From Pseudomonas sp. Q1-7 (lineage in GTDB: Bacteria > Pseudomonadota > Gammaproteobacteria > Pseudomonadales > Pseudomonadaceae), in assembly GCF_028010285.1 (NCBI RefSeq), contig NZ_CP116304.1:884501-948500 (forward strand): 64,000 nucleotides of DNA. The letters run 5' to 3'. A model generated the notes under the pieces. It was not told the origin of the DNA. It was given only the letters and a program-made list of their open reading frames with translations, and did not search any database. The translations under genes and the position numbers were made by a program. How positions within the stretch are numbered: the stretch's first letter is position 1; each line of letters starts with the position of its first letter. Below are positions 25,912-34,004 of the stretch, in pieces.

Positions 25912-25979
25912 GGATGGCTCCAGTCGGTTCTAAGTGTGTTGGACTGGTGCCAGTTTCGTTAGTTAGGAAGCTTCGTATC

Positions 25980-25993
25980 TTGATCCAGAGCAA
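25980..25993 (-). promoter_or_regulatory. Possible Anr/FNR box upstream of oprG
   Basis: TTGAT-ccag-AGCAA differs from the Anr consensus TTGAT-N4-ATCAA at one position. It lies about 70 bp upstream of the oprG start, a reasonable place for an activator site. P. aeruginosa oprG is known to be Anr-dependent. One mismatch makes this tentative. Confidence 0.4.
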
Positions 25994-26011
25994 TGCCGCT
26001 GGGTGCGGACG

Positions 26012-26039
26012 GCAAAAAGGCCCGGTAAATCCGGGCCTT
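26012..26039 (-). terminator. Terminator of the Zur-type ABC operon
   Basis: AAGGCCCGG-taaat-CCGGGCCTT (26017-26039), with five T residues after the stem on the minus strand, 15 bp after the stop of the last gene of the operon. Confidence 0.85.
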
Positions 26040-26052
26040 GGCGTATCCAGGG

Positions 26053-26571
26053 TCAGCTGGCGGGTGATTCGTAGGGGTAGATCTTGTTCGCGTCCATCTG
26101 GTAGCCGGCTTCGGCCAGCTCGCTGCTGCTGGCCTGCACCCGCAGGGGCCCCTCGATCCAGAAGGGCTGGTAGAGGGCATCCAGCAGCACACCCAGTTCG
26201 CTTTTCACATGGACGATCTGGTTCGACGGCGGTGGCGGCACGTGGATGCAGGCGCCAAAGTAGGGCACCAGCAGGAACTCGGTGACGCGCCCTTCCTCGG
26301 TGACTTCCAGGGGCACGATATAGCCCGGCAGCTTAACGTCCTGGCCGTCGAGCGCCTTGACCACCGGTGCCGCCGGCGATTGCTGGGTGGCGGCGGGGCC
26401 AGCCTCGGCGCTGAGGGCGTCGGACAGTTGCGAGAGGTCGTGGATGGGCGCGGGCGGCGCGGGTGGCGGCGCGCCTTCGGGGATCATCTCGGACCAGGTG
26501 AGTTCGCGCGGCTCGCCAGCCCAGAGTGGTGAGGAAAGGGTCAACAACAGAGCCAGCAGCACGCGCGTCAT
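26053..26571 (-). CDS. DUF3299 periplasmic/secreted protein
   Basis: This 172-residue protein has a signal peptide (MTRVLLALLLTLSSPLWAG) and a DUF3299 domain with LPGYIVPLEVTEEGRVTEFLLVPYFGACIHVPPPPSNQIVHV. The Cys and His in that stretch could bind metal. It is the last gene of a four-gene operon with an ABC transporter and a DUF2796 protein. I chose the ATG at 26571 because it begins a clear signal peptide; a longer frame to 26625 overlaps the permease gene. The function is not known; the operon is likely zinc-related. Confidence 0.82.
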   Translation of the reverse strand: MTRVLLALLLTLSSPLWAGEPRELTWSEMIPEGAPPPAPPAPIHDLSQLSDALSAEAGPAATQQSPAAPVVKALDGQDVKLPGYIVPLEVTEEGRVTEFLLVPYFGACIHVPPPPSNQIVHVKSELGVLLDALYQPFWIEGPLRVQASSSELAEAGYQMDANKIYPYESPAS

Positions 26572-26578
26572 GGAGGTC

Positions 26579-27841
26579 TCACAGGCGAATGGAAAGGCCG
26601 TCGGCCAGCGACTGCCGGTAGGCACGCCAGGCCGGCACCACGCCCATCAGCAGGGCGGCGGCCAGAATAGCGCCGAGCAGCGACCACTCATAGGGGCTTG
26701 GCAGGGCCAGGGGCAGGTAGAGGCCGTAGTTGGCCTGCACGTAGCCCTGGCCGAGGCCGATGCCCAGGTACAGCAGGCCCAGGCCCAGCGTCGCCCCGGC
26801 CAGGGCCAGGGCGAAGGCTTCCAGCACCAGCAGGCTGCCGATATGCCAGGGCCGCGCGCCCACCGAGCGGAGGATGGCCATTTCCCGGCGGCGCTCGTTG
26901 AGGCTGGTGAGGATGGCCGTGAGCATGCCGATCAGGCCGGTGAGCACCACGAACAGCGAGACGACGAACAGCGCCTTCTCGGCCGTGCCCATCAGGCTCC
27001 ACAGCTCCTGCAGGGCCACGCCGGGGAGGATCGCCAGCAGCGGTTCGCCACGGTACTCGTTGATCTGCCGCTGCAGCGCGAAGGTGGCGATCTTGCTGTT
27101 GAGGCCGAGCATGAAGGCGGTGATCGCCTTGGGTTGCAGGTCCAGGGCGCGGGCCTGGTCGGCGCTGACCTTGCCGGCCCCGCGTGCGGGGACGCCGTTC
27201 TGCCAGTCGACGTGCAGTGCCTCCATGCCGGCCAGGGAAATGTGCAGGGTACGGTCCACCGGGGTGCCGGTGCGGGCGAGGATGCCGACCACGGTGAACG
27301 GCTTGTCGTCGTGCTGCACCAGGCTGACGGTGCTGACGCCGTGGGCGAGGACGATGCGCTCGCCGAGCTTGTACTGCAGCGCCTCGGCCACGTCGGCGCC
27401 CAGCACCACCTCGAACAGGTCGGCGAAGGGCTTGCCCTCGGCCAGGCGCAGCGGCTGGCCGCGGCCGTAGCGGTAGTGCTCGAAATAGGCGGCGCTGGTG
27501 CCCATCACCCGGTAGCCGCGGTGGGAGTCGCCGAGGGAGACGGGGATGGCCCATTTGACCCGTTTGTCCTGGCTAATGGCCTCGAAGCTGTCCCAGCGGA
27601 TGTTGTTGGTGGCATTGCCGATGCGGAACACCGAGTAGAGCAGCAGGTTCACCGAGCCGGAGCGCGCGCCGACGATCAGGTCGGTGCCGCTGATGGTGCT
27701 GGCGAAGCTGGCGCGGGCCTCGGTGCGCACCCGTTCCACGGCCAGCAGCAGGCAGACCGAGAGGGCGATGGCGAAGACCGTCAGCAGGGCCGTGAAGCGG
27801 CGGTTGGCAAGGCTGGCCAGGGCCAGGCGCAGCAGATACAT
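26579..27841 (-). CDS. ABC transporter permease (FtsX/MacB type)
   Basis: This 420-residue inner-membrane protein has one N-terminal transmembrane helix, a large periplasmic domain (about 45-270) and three C-terminal helices, the usual FtsX-like layout. The C-terminal part includes LTGLIGMLTAILTSLNERRREMAILRSVGARPWHI, typical of the family. It follows the ATPase gene by one base and would form a transporter of the lipoprotein-export or MacB type. Substrate unknown; the upstream Zur-like site suggests a link with zinc limitation. Confidence 0.9.
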   Translation of the reverse strand: MYLLRLALASLANRRFTALLTVFAIALSVCLLLAVERVRTEARASFASTISGTDLIVGARSGSVNLLLYSVFRIGNATNNIRWDSFEAISQDKRVKWAIPVSLGDSHRGYRVMGTSAAYFEHYRYGRGQPLRLAEGKPFADLFEVVLGADVAEALQYKLGERIVLAHGVSTVSLVQHDDKPFTVVGILARTGTPVDRTLHISLAGMEALHVDWQNGVPARGAGKVSADQARALDLQPKAITAFMLGLNSKIATFALQRQINEYRGEPLLAILPGVALQELWSLMGTAEKALFVVSLFVVLTGLIGMLTAILTSLNERRREMAILRSVGARPWHIGSLLVLEAFALALAGATLGLGLLYLGIGLGQGYVQANYGLYLPLALPSPYEWSLLGAILAAALLMGVVPAWRAYRQSLADGLSIRL

Positions 27842-27842
27842 C

Positions 27843-28550
27843 TCAATCCTCCTCGATGCGTGCGGCGCGGTTCAGCTCCGCCAGGGACAGGCTGCGGTCG
27901 AACAGCGGCGCCAGGCTCTGGTCATGGCTGACGAACAGCAGGCTGGCACCGGCGTCGCGGCATTCGGCGAAAAGCAGGTGGAGGAAAGCCTCGCGAGCAT
28001 CGAAGTCCAGCGCCGAGGTGGGCTCGTCGGCGATCACCAGCTCTGGCTGGCCGATCAGCGCGCGGGCGGCGGCGACCCGCTGCTGCTGGCCGATGGACAG
28101 GGCGTCGGCGCGGCGTTGCAGCAGTTCTTCCTTCAGGCCCAGGTGGCGCAGCAGGGTCGCGGCGGCCGCGTCGACGCTGCCGTGGCGCTGGCGGGCGCGT
28201 GCGGCGCGCAGGCGCGAGAAGCGGCAGGGCAGCTCGACGTTCTCCCGCACCGAGAGGAATGGCAGCAGGTTGAACTGCTGGAAGATGTAGCCGGTGTGGT
28301 CGACGCGAAAGTGGTCGCGGGCGCTGGCGGAAAGCGTCGCCAGGTCCTGGCCGAGCAGGCGGATGGTGCCGCGTCCGGGTTGCTGCACGCCGCCGAGCAG
28401 CCCCAACAGGGTGGTCTTGCCGCTGCCGCTGGGGCCTTTGAGGAAGAGGCTTTCGCCCCGTTTCAGCGAGAACGCCGGGATATCCAGCAGCTCCCCGTGA
28501 CCGGGCCAGGCGAAGCCCAGCCCCTGGAGTTCGATCAGTGTCTGGCTCAT
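27843..28550 (-). CDS. ABC transporter ATP-binding protein
   Basis: This 235-residue ATPase has Walker A GPSGSGKTT (39-47), the Q-loop in YIFQQFNLLPFL, the signature segment LSIGQQQRVAAARAL and Walker B LVIADEPTSALD. The signature is LSIGQ rather than LSGGQ. It resembles LolD/MacB-type ATPases and pairs with the following permease. The ATG at 28550 (MSQTLIELQ) is preferred to a TTG two codons upstream. Confidence 0.9.
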   Translation of the reverse strand: MSQTLIELQGLGFAWPGHGELLDIPAFSLKRGESLFLKGPSGSGKTTLLGLLGGVQQPGRGTIRLLGQDLATLSASARDHFRVDHTGYIFQQFNLLPFLSVRENVELPCRFSRLRAARARQRHGSVDAAAATLLRHLGLKEELLQRRADALSIGQQQRVAAARALIGQPELVIADEPTSALDFDAREAFLHLLFAECRDAGASLLFVSHDQSLAPLFDRSLSLAELNRAARIEED

Positions 28551-28589
28551 GGGCAAGCGACCGGGTTACCCCGGTCGGTTCGTGGGAAA

Positions 28590-29171
28590 TTAGAAGCTCA
28601 GGCTGGCGTTGGCGGCGGTGAGTTCCGCGCCTTGCTGGCCCTTCGGGCCGATCAGTTGTACCTGAATTTTCCGGGTGGCGGGGAAGCGCTTGAACAGCTC
28701 GGCGAGGTCCAGGGCCTTCAGCGCCTCGGGGGCGGCGCACGCCAGGCGGTACTGGGCATGGACGTCGGTGTGCGCCTGCTCCTCGGCGTGCTCGTCATGG
28801 CCTTCGTGGTCATCGGCGTGGTCGTCGCCGAACAGCGGACTTTCCAGCTCCTGGGAGGCCACCTTGCAGCCGGCCGCGGCGGGCAGGGCGAAGAGCGCCA
28901 GGGGCTGCTCCAGTTCGGCGCGGGCGGCGGCCACCTTGGCCTTGTCGGCAGCGCTGTTCACCGCGTGCTCGAAGCCCACCAGGTTCATGGCCGGGCTTTC
29001 CAGCTCCAGCTCCAGGGTCTTGCCGTCCAGTGCCGCGTTGAGCCGCGCCACCCCGTGCTCGTGGGCGTCGAGGCTGCCATGTGCGTGGTCATGGTCGTGT
29101 TCGTGGTTCTGGGCCTGGGCGATGGCCAGGGGCAGCAGGGCGAGGGGGAGGGCGAACAGCAGGCGACGCAT
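28590..29171 (-). CDS. DUF2796 zinc-related periplasmic protein
   Basis: This 193-residue protein has a signal peptide (MRRLLFALPLALLPLAIAQA), a His-rich mature N-terminus (NHEHDHDHAHGS) and an inner Asp/His-rich stretch (DDHADDHEGHDEHAEEQAH), both likely to bind zinc. It belongs to DUF2796. It is the first gene of the operon, behind a Zur-like palindrome, which fits zinc scavenging or a zinc-dependent transporter accessory role. In P. aeruginosa the equivalent operon (PA4063-PA4066, from memory) is induced by zinc shortage. Confidence 0.87.
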   Translation of the reverse strand: MRRLLFALPLALLPLAIAQAQNHEHDHDHAHGSLDAHEHGVARLNAALDGKTLELELESPAMNLVGFEHAVNSAADKAKVAAARAELEQPLALFALPAAAGCKVASQELESPLFGDDHADDHEGHDEHAEEQAHTDVHAQYRLACAAPEALKALDLAELFKRFPATRKIQVQLIGPKGQQGAELTAANASLSF

Positions 29172-29201
29172 GGGCGTGACTCCAAGGCGAGGTATTGGTT
29201 T

Positions 29202-29220
29202 GCGTTACGTTATAACAAAT
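29202..29220. promoter_or_regulatory. Zur-box-like palindrome upstream of the DUF2796 operon
   Basis: The core GTTACGTTATAAC (29204-29216), or GTTATAACGTAAC on the minus strand, matches the Zur consensus GTTATAATATAAC at 11 of 13 positions. It lies about 35 bp upstream of the DUF2796 start codon. Zinc-loaded Zur would repress the operon here. The divergent gene at 29279 is also within reach. Confidence 0.65.
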
Positions 29221-29278
29221 GTGGGCATCTCGCCAGCGAAGTGGGAGCATTGCCCAGTCGTTTCTGGAGGAGTGGGAC

Positions 29279-29626
29279 ATGCTGCGCATACGTGGACGGA
29301 TCGGTGACTGGCCGGTGGACCTGACGGTGGAGATGGACGCCGAGGACTGGGACCAACTGGCGAGGCGGATTTCGCCTGAGGCGGTGGCGCAGGTTCCGGC
29401 GGCGCCAAGGACGCCCGGCGCCCCGCGCAGCGACGCGCTCTGGGAGACCGCTCAGCAAGTGCTGCGCGAGGCTGGACAGATGGAAGGACCGCGCCTGCTG
29501 GCCGAGCTGGAGGGCCTGGCCGGCGGCGTGGCGGCGGGCAAGCGCCTGCTGGTGCGCCTGCGCCACAACGAGCAGGTGCACGTCGAGGTGCGGGAAGACG
29601 CGCCGCTGTATATCTGGAAGGGCTGA
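29279..29626 (+). CDS. Conserved hypothetical protein next to ybbN
   Basis: This 115-residue cytoplasmic protein begins MLRIRGRIGDWPVDLTVEMDAEDW and ends LRHNEQVHVEVREDAPLYIWKG. No known domain is evident to me. GGAGG lies 8 bp before the ATG at 29279. A frame extending to 29219 would start inside the Zur-like site and has no ribosome-binding site. A gene of this kind is at the same place in P. aeruginosa (PA4062, from memory). Function unknown. Confidence 0.7.
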   Translation: MLRIRGRIGDWPVDLTVEMDAEDWDQLARRISPEAVAQVPAAPRTPGAPRSDALWETAQQVLREAGQMEGPRLLAELEGLAGGVAAGKRLLVRLRHNEQVHVEVREDAPLYIWKG

Positions 29627-29635
29627 GGACCCGCG

Positions 29636-29700
29636 CGTTGGGCTTCGTGTCTCAGCCCAACCTACAGGCGTAGGTTGGTGCCGAGCTTGCGAGGCCCAAC
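29636..29700. repeat. Inverted GTAGGTTGG-type repeat between convergent genes
   Basis: CGTTGGGC ... CCCAACCTAC-aggc-GTAGGTTGG ... GCCCAACG forms a nearly complete hairpin. It separates the gene ending at 29626 from ybbN ending at 29712. It is the same family as the repeats next to cobL and cobN and may serve as a two-way terminator. Confidence 0.65.
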
Positions 29701-29711
29701 GGCCAGGGCGA

Positions 29712-30581
29712 TCAATAGATGGCGTTGTACAGCTTGCGGCGGTAGGTGGTGACCAGCGGGTGGTCGTTGCCCAGCAGGTCGAACACCTGCAGCAGCGTCT
29801 TGTGGGGCAGGCCGTTGTCGTAGCCGCGATTGCGCACGAAGAGCTTGAGCAGGGCCTCCAGCGCGGGTTCGTACTGCTGGCGGGAAAGCTGCTGCACCGC
29901 CAGTTGGTAGACCGCTTCGTCATCGCCGGCGTCCTGCGCCAGGCGGGATTTCAGGTCGGCCACTTCCGGCAGGTCGGCGGCCTGGCGGAGGAAGGTCAAC
30001 TGGGCGCGCGCGCCGGCCAGGGCCTGCTTGTGCTCGTCGCTCTTCACCGCATTGAGTACGCTTTCCGCTTCGCCCAGCTCACCGCGCTCGGCCAGGCAGC
30101 GGGCGTAGAGGATCAGACCGGCGGCATTGGTGTTGTCCTCGGTCAGCAATTGCTTGAGCAGGTTCTCGGCTTCGCCGATGCGGCCGTCGCTGAAGGCGGC
30201 CTGGGCGGCGTCCAGCAGGTTTCCCTGGGGTGTGGCCGGCATCTGCACATGGGGTTCGAGCATGGCGCGGATGGCCGATTCCGGCTGGGCGCCGGCGAAG
30301 CCGTCCACCGGCTGGCCGTCCTTGAACAGCACCACGGTGGGCAGGCTGCGGATGCCGAAGCGCATCACGATGTCCTGCTCGATGTCGCAGTTGACCTTGG
30401 CCAGCAGCAGTTCGCCCTGGTAGGACTCGGCGATCTGCGCCAGCAGCGGCATCAGCGCTTTGCACGGCGCGCACCAGTCGGCCCAGAAGTCGACCAGCAC
30501 GGGCTTGTGGAAGGAGTTCTGGATCACCGCCTGGTCGAAATCGGCGCCGGTGGTATCGAAGATGTAGGGAATGTCGCTCAT
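29712..30581 (-). CDS. ybbN: Thioredoxin-domain co-chaperone YbbN/CnoX
   Basis: This 289-residue protein has an N-terminal thioredoxin fold with WCAPC (36-40) and KVNCDIEQDIVMRFGIRSLPTVVLFKDG, followed by a TPR-rich C-terminal half (about 120-289). YbbN/CnoX proteins protect clients from oxidation and pass them to GroEL. The intact CAPC site here is more like a redox-active form than the SAAC site of E. coli YbbN. The start MSDIPYIFD is preferred. It is transcribed alone. Confidence 0.9.
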   Translation of the reverse strand: MSDIPYIFDTTGADFDQAVIQNSFHKPVLVDFWADWCAPCKALMPLLAQIAESYQGELLLAKVNCDIEQDIVMRFGIRSLPTVVLFKDGQPVDGFAGAQPESAIRAMLEPHVQMPATPQGNLLDAAQAAFSDGRIGEAENLLKQLLTEDNTNAAGLILYARCLAERGELGEAESVLNAVKSDEHKQALAGARAQLTFLRQAADLPEVADLKSRLAQDAGDDEAVYQLAVQQLSRQQYEPALEALLKLFVRNRGYDNGLPHKTLLQVFDLLGNDHPLVTTYRRKLYNAIY

Positions 30582-30703
30582 CTGGAGTCTCGAAAGCGCG
30601 AAAGGATGGGCGAATCATACGGCCGCCGGAGGCAGCCGCCTACAGGAAGACGCAGGCTGGATGCGAGCGCCGGGCTTCCCCGTTACTCGGTCTGCTCTAC
30701 CCG

Positions 30704-30800
30704 TAGGAGCGAATTCATTCGCGAATCGGGCCGCAGGTCCGGCCCCGGGAAACCACTCGGGAGCGCTGCGCACGCCATCGCGAATGAATTCGCTCCCACA
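30704..30800. repeat. Palindromic GAGCGAATTCATTCGC repeat, full copy 2
   Basis: Left arm TAGGAGCGAATTCATTCGCGAA, right arm TCGCGAATGAATTCGCTCCCAC, with a GGGCCGCAGGTCCGGCCC hairpin inside. Same family as 24940-25032. The 30582-30831 gap holds this repeat and no gene. Confidence 0.7.
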
Positions 30801-30831
30801 AGGTATGTCCCACCCATGACCCGCACCCGCG

Positions 30832-31485
30832 TCAGCGTATCGCGTGATACAGGCTCACGCTGCGGAATTCCGCCGGTTCGGCCAGGTCCGGCCAGGTGCA
30901 GGCGTCGAGCACGGCCAGGCGGGTGTAGAGCGGGTGCTGGAAGTCGCGGACCCGCGAGTCGGCCACCAGGGCCTGACGCCCGCGACTGAGGAAATGGTCG
31001 AGCAGCGGCAGGTTGGCGCGGTCGTAGAGCACGTCGGCGACTATCACCAGGTCGAAGCGGTCCTCTTCCTGGAAGAAGTCCGTCGAGTAGTTCAGCTCTA
31101 CCCCATTCAATGCCGCGTTGGCGCGGCAGGCGTCCAGGGCCAGCGGGTCGAGGTCACAGGCCACCACGTCGAGGGCGCCGGCCTTGGCCGCGGCGATGGC
31201 GGCGACGCCGGAGCCGGCGCCGAAGTCCAGCACGCGCTTGCCCGCCACCCACTCCGGCTTTTCCGCCAGCCAGCGCGCCAGGGCCAGGCCGCTGGCCCAG
31301 CAGAAGCACCAGTAGGGCGGCTCTTCGAGGATGCGCCGGGTTTCCTCGGGGCTGAAGGCCCTGTCCATGTTGCTGGCGTCGATCAGCCAGAGCTTGAGAT
31401 CGGTGCCGGGCAGGGTTTCCGCGCTCAGGCTGGCATCGCCCAGCAACTGGCCAAGGGCCTGCTGAAGCGGCTGTGGAGCTTTCAT
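30832..31485 (-). CDS. Class I SAM-dependent methyltransferase, Nnt1/METTL20-like
   Basis: This 217-residue methyltransferase has SAM motif I VLDFGAGSGVAAIAAAKAG (about 90-108), ACDLDPLALDACRANAALNG, and motif IV LVIVADVLYD. The upstream PYWCFCWASGLALARWL segment is typical of the family that methylates lysine in proteins such as ETF-beta or ribosomal proteins, annotated in bacteria as Nnt1-like (COG3897). The substrate is uncertain. Its ATG overlaps the stop of the lipoprotein gene (ATGA), so the two are coupled. Confidence 0.82.
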   Translation of the reverse strand: MKAPQPLQQALGQLLGDASLSAETLPGTDLKLWLIDASNMDRAFSPEETRRILEEPPYWCFCWASGLALARWLAEKPEWVAGKRVLDFGAGSGVAAIAAAKAGALDVVACDLDPLALDACRANAALNGVELNYSTDFFQEEDRFDLVIVADVLYDRANLPLLDHFLSRGRQALVADSRVRDFQHPLYTRLAVLDACTWPDLAEPAEFRSVSLYHAIR

Positions 31486-31907
31486 GGTGCGGGCACCATG
31501 TGCAGGGTGCCCAGGGCCTGGCTGTCCGGCTGCAGGATGAGGCGCGGCTGCAGCTTGAGGATCAGGCGTCCGGACAGCGTGGCGCGGGCGCGCAGTTCCA
31601 CCCGTTCGCCACGGGGGAAGGCTTCGGGGTTGAACAGCAGGCGGAAAGGCAGGGGACCGCCGTTGCCACTGAGCACCAGGCTGCCCAGCAGGCGTTGTGG
31701 CCGGTCGCGGGAATCGACGCTCAACAGGGCCATCTCCACTTCGCTGCCCGATGGTGGCAGCTGCAGTACGCCGCTGAGTTCGCGCAGGTGCGCGGGCGTG
31801 GCCTGTACCTTCGGCGCGGGAGTCGGGGCAGGCTGGGGCGGGGCGGGCTCTTCGCTGGCGCAAGCCGCCAGCAGGGCCGCAAGGAGCAGGGGGAGGACTG
31901 GGCGCAT
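31482..31907 (-). CDS. YbaY/HslJ-type putative lipoprotein
   Basis: This 141-residue protein has a lipoprotein signal peptide with lipobox LLAAC (MRPVLPLLLAALLAACASEEP), a Pro-rich spacer and a beta-rich domain (LSGVLQLPPSGSEVEMALLSVDSRDRP). It resembles the YbaY family of outer-membrane lipoproteins. The ATG at 31907 is chosen for the signal peptide. It is coupled to the methyltransferase gene downstream. Confidence 0.75.
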   Translation of the reverse strand: MRPVLPLLLAALLAACASEEPAPPQPAPTPAPKVQATPAHLRELSGVLQLPPSGSEVEMALLSVDSRDRPQRLLGSLVLSGNGGPLPFRLLFNPEAFPRGERVELRARATLSGRLILKLQPRLILQPDSQALGTLHMVPAP

Positions 31908-32020
31908 CGGGGCTTCCTGATCTCTGTGCGCGGGCCTTATAGCGCAAAGGCGTCGACTTGTCTTGCCTCGGGGATGCGCTACCATGGACCACCTTTTCTG
32001 CCGATGCCCTCCCGAACGCC

Positions 32021-32485
32021 ATGCACTGTCCCTTCTGCGGCGCCCACGACACCAAGGTCATTGATTCGCGGTTGGTCGCCGAGGGCGATCAGGTGCGCCG
32101 CCGTCGCGAGTGCCTGGCCTGCGAAGAACGCTTCACCACCTTCGAAACCGCCGAGCTGGTGATGCCCCGGCTGATCAAGCAGGACGGCAGCCGTCAGCCC
32201 TTCGACGAAGACAAGCTGCGCGCCGGCATGCAGCGCGCGCTGGAAAAGCGCCCGGTGAGTGTCGAGCGGCTGGAAGCGGCCATCGCCCACATCAAGCATA
32301 AACTGCGCGCCACCGGCGAACGCGAGGTGAAGTCGCGGGTGCTGGGCGAGCTGGTGATGGCCGAGCTGCAGAAGCTCGACGAAGTCGCGTACATCCGCTT
32401 CGCCTCCGTCTACCGCCGCTTCCAGGATCTCAACGAGTTCCGCGAGGAAATCGAACGCCTGGCCCGCGAGCCCTCGAAAGACTGA
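32021..32485 (+). CDS. nrdR: Transcriptional repressor NrdR
   Basis: This 154-residue protein has an N-terminal zinc ribbon with Cys3, Cys6, Cys31 and Cys34 (MHCPFCG ... CLACEERF) and a C-terminal ATP-cone domain ([28 protein letters not shown]). It represses ribonucleotide reductase genes in response to dATP/ATP. The length is normal. The start at MHCPFCG is conserved across the family. The TGA overlaps the ATG of ribD, as in other pseudomonads. Confidence 0.97.
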   Translation: MHCPFCGAHDTKVIDSRLVAEGDQVRRRRECLACEERFTTFETAELVMPRLIKQDGSRQPFDEDKLRAGMQRALEKRPVSVERLEAAIAHIKHKLRATGEREVKSRVLGELVMAELQKLDEVAYIRFASVYRRFQDLNEFREEIERLAREPSKD

Positions 32486-33591
32486 TGGCCGGTAACGATC
32501 AGGCCTACATGGCCCGCGCCCTGGAGCTGGCGCGCAAAGGCGTCTACTCCACTCATCCCAATCCCCGCGTCGGTTGCGTCATCGTGCGCGATGGTCAGGT
32601 CGTCGGCGAAGGCTGGCACGTCCGCGCCGGCGAGCCGCATGCCGAAGTCCATGCCCTGCGCCAGGCCGGTGAACGGGCCCGTGGCGCCACCGCCTACGTC
32701 ACCCTGGAACCCTGCAGCCACCATGGCCGCACGCCACCCTGCGCCGACGCCCTGGTGGCCTCCGGTGTCGGCCGTGTGGTGGCGGCCATGCAGGACCCCA
32801 ATCCCCAGGTCGCCGGCCGTGGCCTCCAGCGCCTGGCGGACGCCGGCATCGCCGTCGCCAGCGGTGTGCTGGAAGCCGAGGCGCGCGCGTTGAATCCCGG
32901 TTTCATCAAACGCATGGAGCAGGGCCTGCCCTTCGTGCGGGTCAAGCTGGCCATGAGCCTGGATGGCCGCACCGCCATGGCCAGCGGCGAAAGCCAGTGG
33001 ATCACCGGCCCGGCGGCGCGTTCCGCCGTGCAGCGCCTGCGCGCCCGCGCCAGCCTGGTGCTGACCGGCGCCGACACCGTGCTCACCGACGCCGCGCGCC
33101 TCACCGTGCGCGGCGACGAACTGGGGCTGGACCCCGAACTCACCGCCCTGGCCGTCAGCCGCCCGCCGTTGCGCGTCCTGGTGGATGGCCGACTGCGGGT
33201 GCCCGCCTCCGCGCCCTTCTTCCAGGCCGGTCCGGCGCTGGTGGCCACCGCACTGGAAGGCCGTAACGCCCATCCGGGGCACGAGCTGCTGGCGCTGCCC
33301 GGCGCCGATGGCCATGTCGACCTGCGCCGCCTGCTGCTGAAGCTGGCCGAGCGTGGCGCCAACGAGGTGTTGGTGGAAGCCGGCCCGCGCCTGGCCGGCG
33401 CTTTCGCCCGCGAAGGGCTGGTGGACGAGTACCAGATCTTCATCGCCGGCAAGTTCCTTGGTTCCAGTGCGCGCCCGCTGCTGGACTGGCCCCTGGAGCG
33501 GATGGCCGAGGCGCCGGAGCTGACGATCGTCGAGATACGGGCCGTGGGCGACGACTGGCGGGTTATCGCGGTTCCCCGCGTTCCCGCCTGA
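32485..33591 (+). CDS. ribD: Bifunctional pyrimidine deaminase/reductase RibD
   Basis: This 368-residue enzyme carries out the second and third steps of riboflavin synthesis. The N-terminal deaminase domain has zinc ligands His52, Cys77 and Cys86 and catalytic Glu54 (PHAEVHA ... EPCSHHGRTPPC). The C-terminal reductase domain (about 147-368) has VRVKLAMSLDGRTAMASGESQWITG. It overlaps nrdR by one base. An FMN riboswitch lies after it, so ribD itself is outside riboswitch control. Confidence 0.96.
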   Translation: MAGNDQAYMARALELARKGVYSTHPNPRVGCVIVRDGQVVGEGWHVRAGEPHAEVHALRQAGERARGATAYVTLEPCSHHGRTPPCADALVASGVGRVVAAMQDPNPQVAGRGLQRLADAGIAVASGVLEAEARALNPGFIKRMEQGLPFVRVKLAMSLDGRTAMASGESQWITGPAARSAVQRLRARASLVLTGADTVLTDAARLTVRGDELGLDPELTALAVSRPPLRVLVDGRLRVPASAPFFQAGPALVATALEGRNAHPGHELLALPGADGHVDLRRLLLKLAERGANEVLVEAGPRLAGAFAREGLVDEYQIFIAGKFLGSSARPLLDWPLERMAEAPELTIVEIRAVGDDWRVIAVPRVPA

Positions 33592-33688
33592 TTTCCCGGT
33601 CGCCGGCAGGGCCGCAAAGGCCGATGCAAGATCGCCACGACTGTGATAAAACGCCTGCCAGCCAGTCTCATCGACTGGCTGAAACGTT

Positions 33689-33910
33689 CTCAGGGCGGGG
33701 TGAAAGTCCCCACCGGCGGTGATTGCGCAGTACGCGCATAGCCCGCGAGCGCTTGCGTGGATTTATGTTCAAGATTGAGCGAGCTGGAGCGAGACAAGGC
33801 GGTTTTCAACGCCGTATCGCCGACGCGCAGCCAATCGCTTCCAGCAAGGTCAGCAGACCCGGTGTGACTCCGGGGCCGACGGTTAAAGTCCGGATGAAGA
33901 GAGAACGGGA
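33689..33910 (+). promoter_or_regulatory. FMN riboswitch (RFN element) upstream of ribC
   Basis: The conserved blocks AGGGCGGGGTGAAAGTCCCC, ACCGGCGGTGATTGCGCAG, GCCCGCGAGCGCTT, GGTCAGCAGACCCGGTGTGA, CTCCGGGGCCGACGGTTAAAG and TCCGGATGAAGAGAGAACG appear in the right order. FMN binding is known to shut off downstream expression. The variable stem between GCGCTT and GGTCAGCAGA is about 90 nt long and contains a fragment of a dispersed repeat. A stem CCTGTTT-ttcacg-AAACAGG (about 33975-33994) partly hides a Shine-Dalgarno site downstream. Confidence 0.95.
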
Positions 33911-34004
33911 TTGCCTGCCTGGGTCGGGGTGCGTCCGCACTGCTGCCCGCCAGATCCCTTTCGATCCGATACGCCCTGTTTTTCACGAAACAGGAGTTCC
34001 ATCG

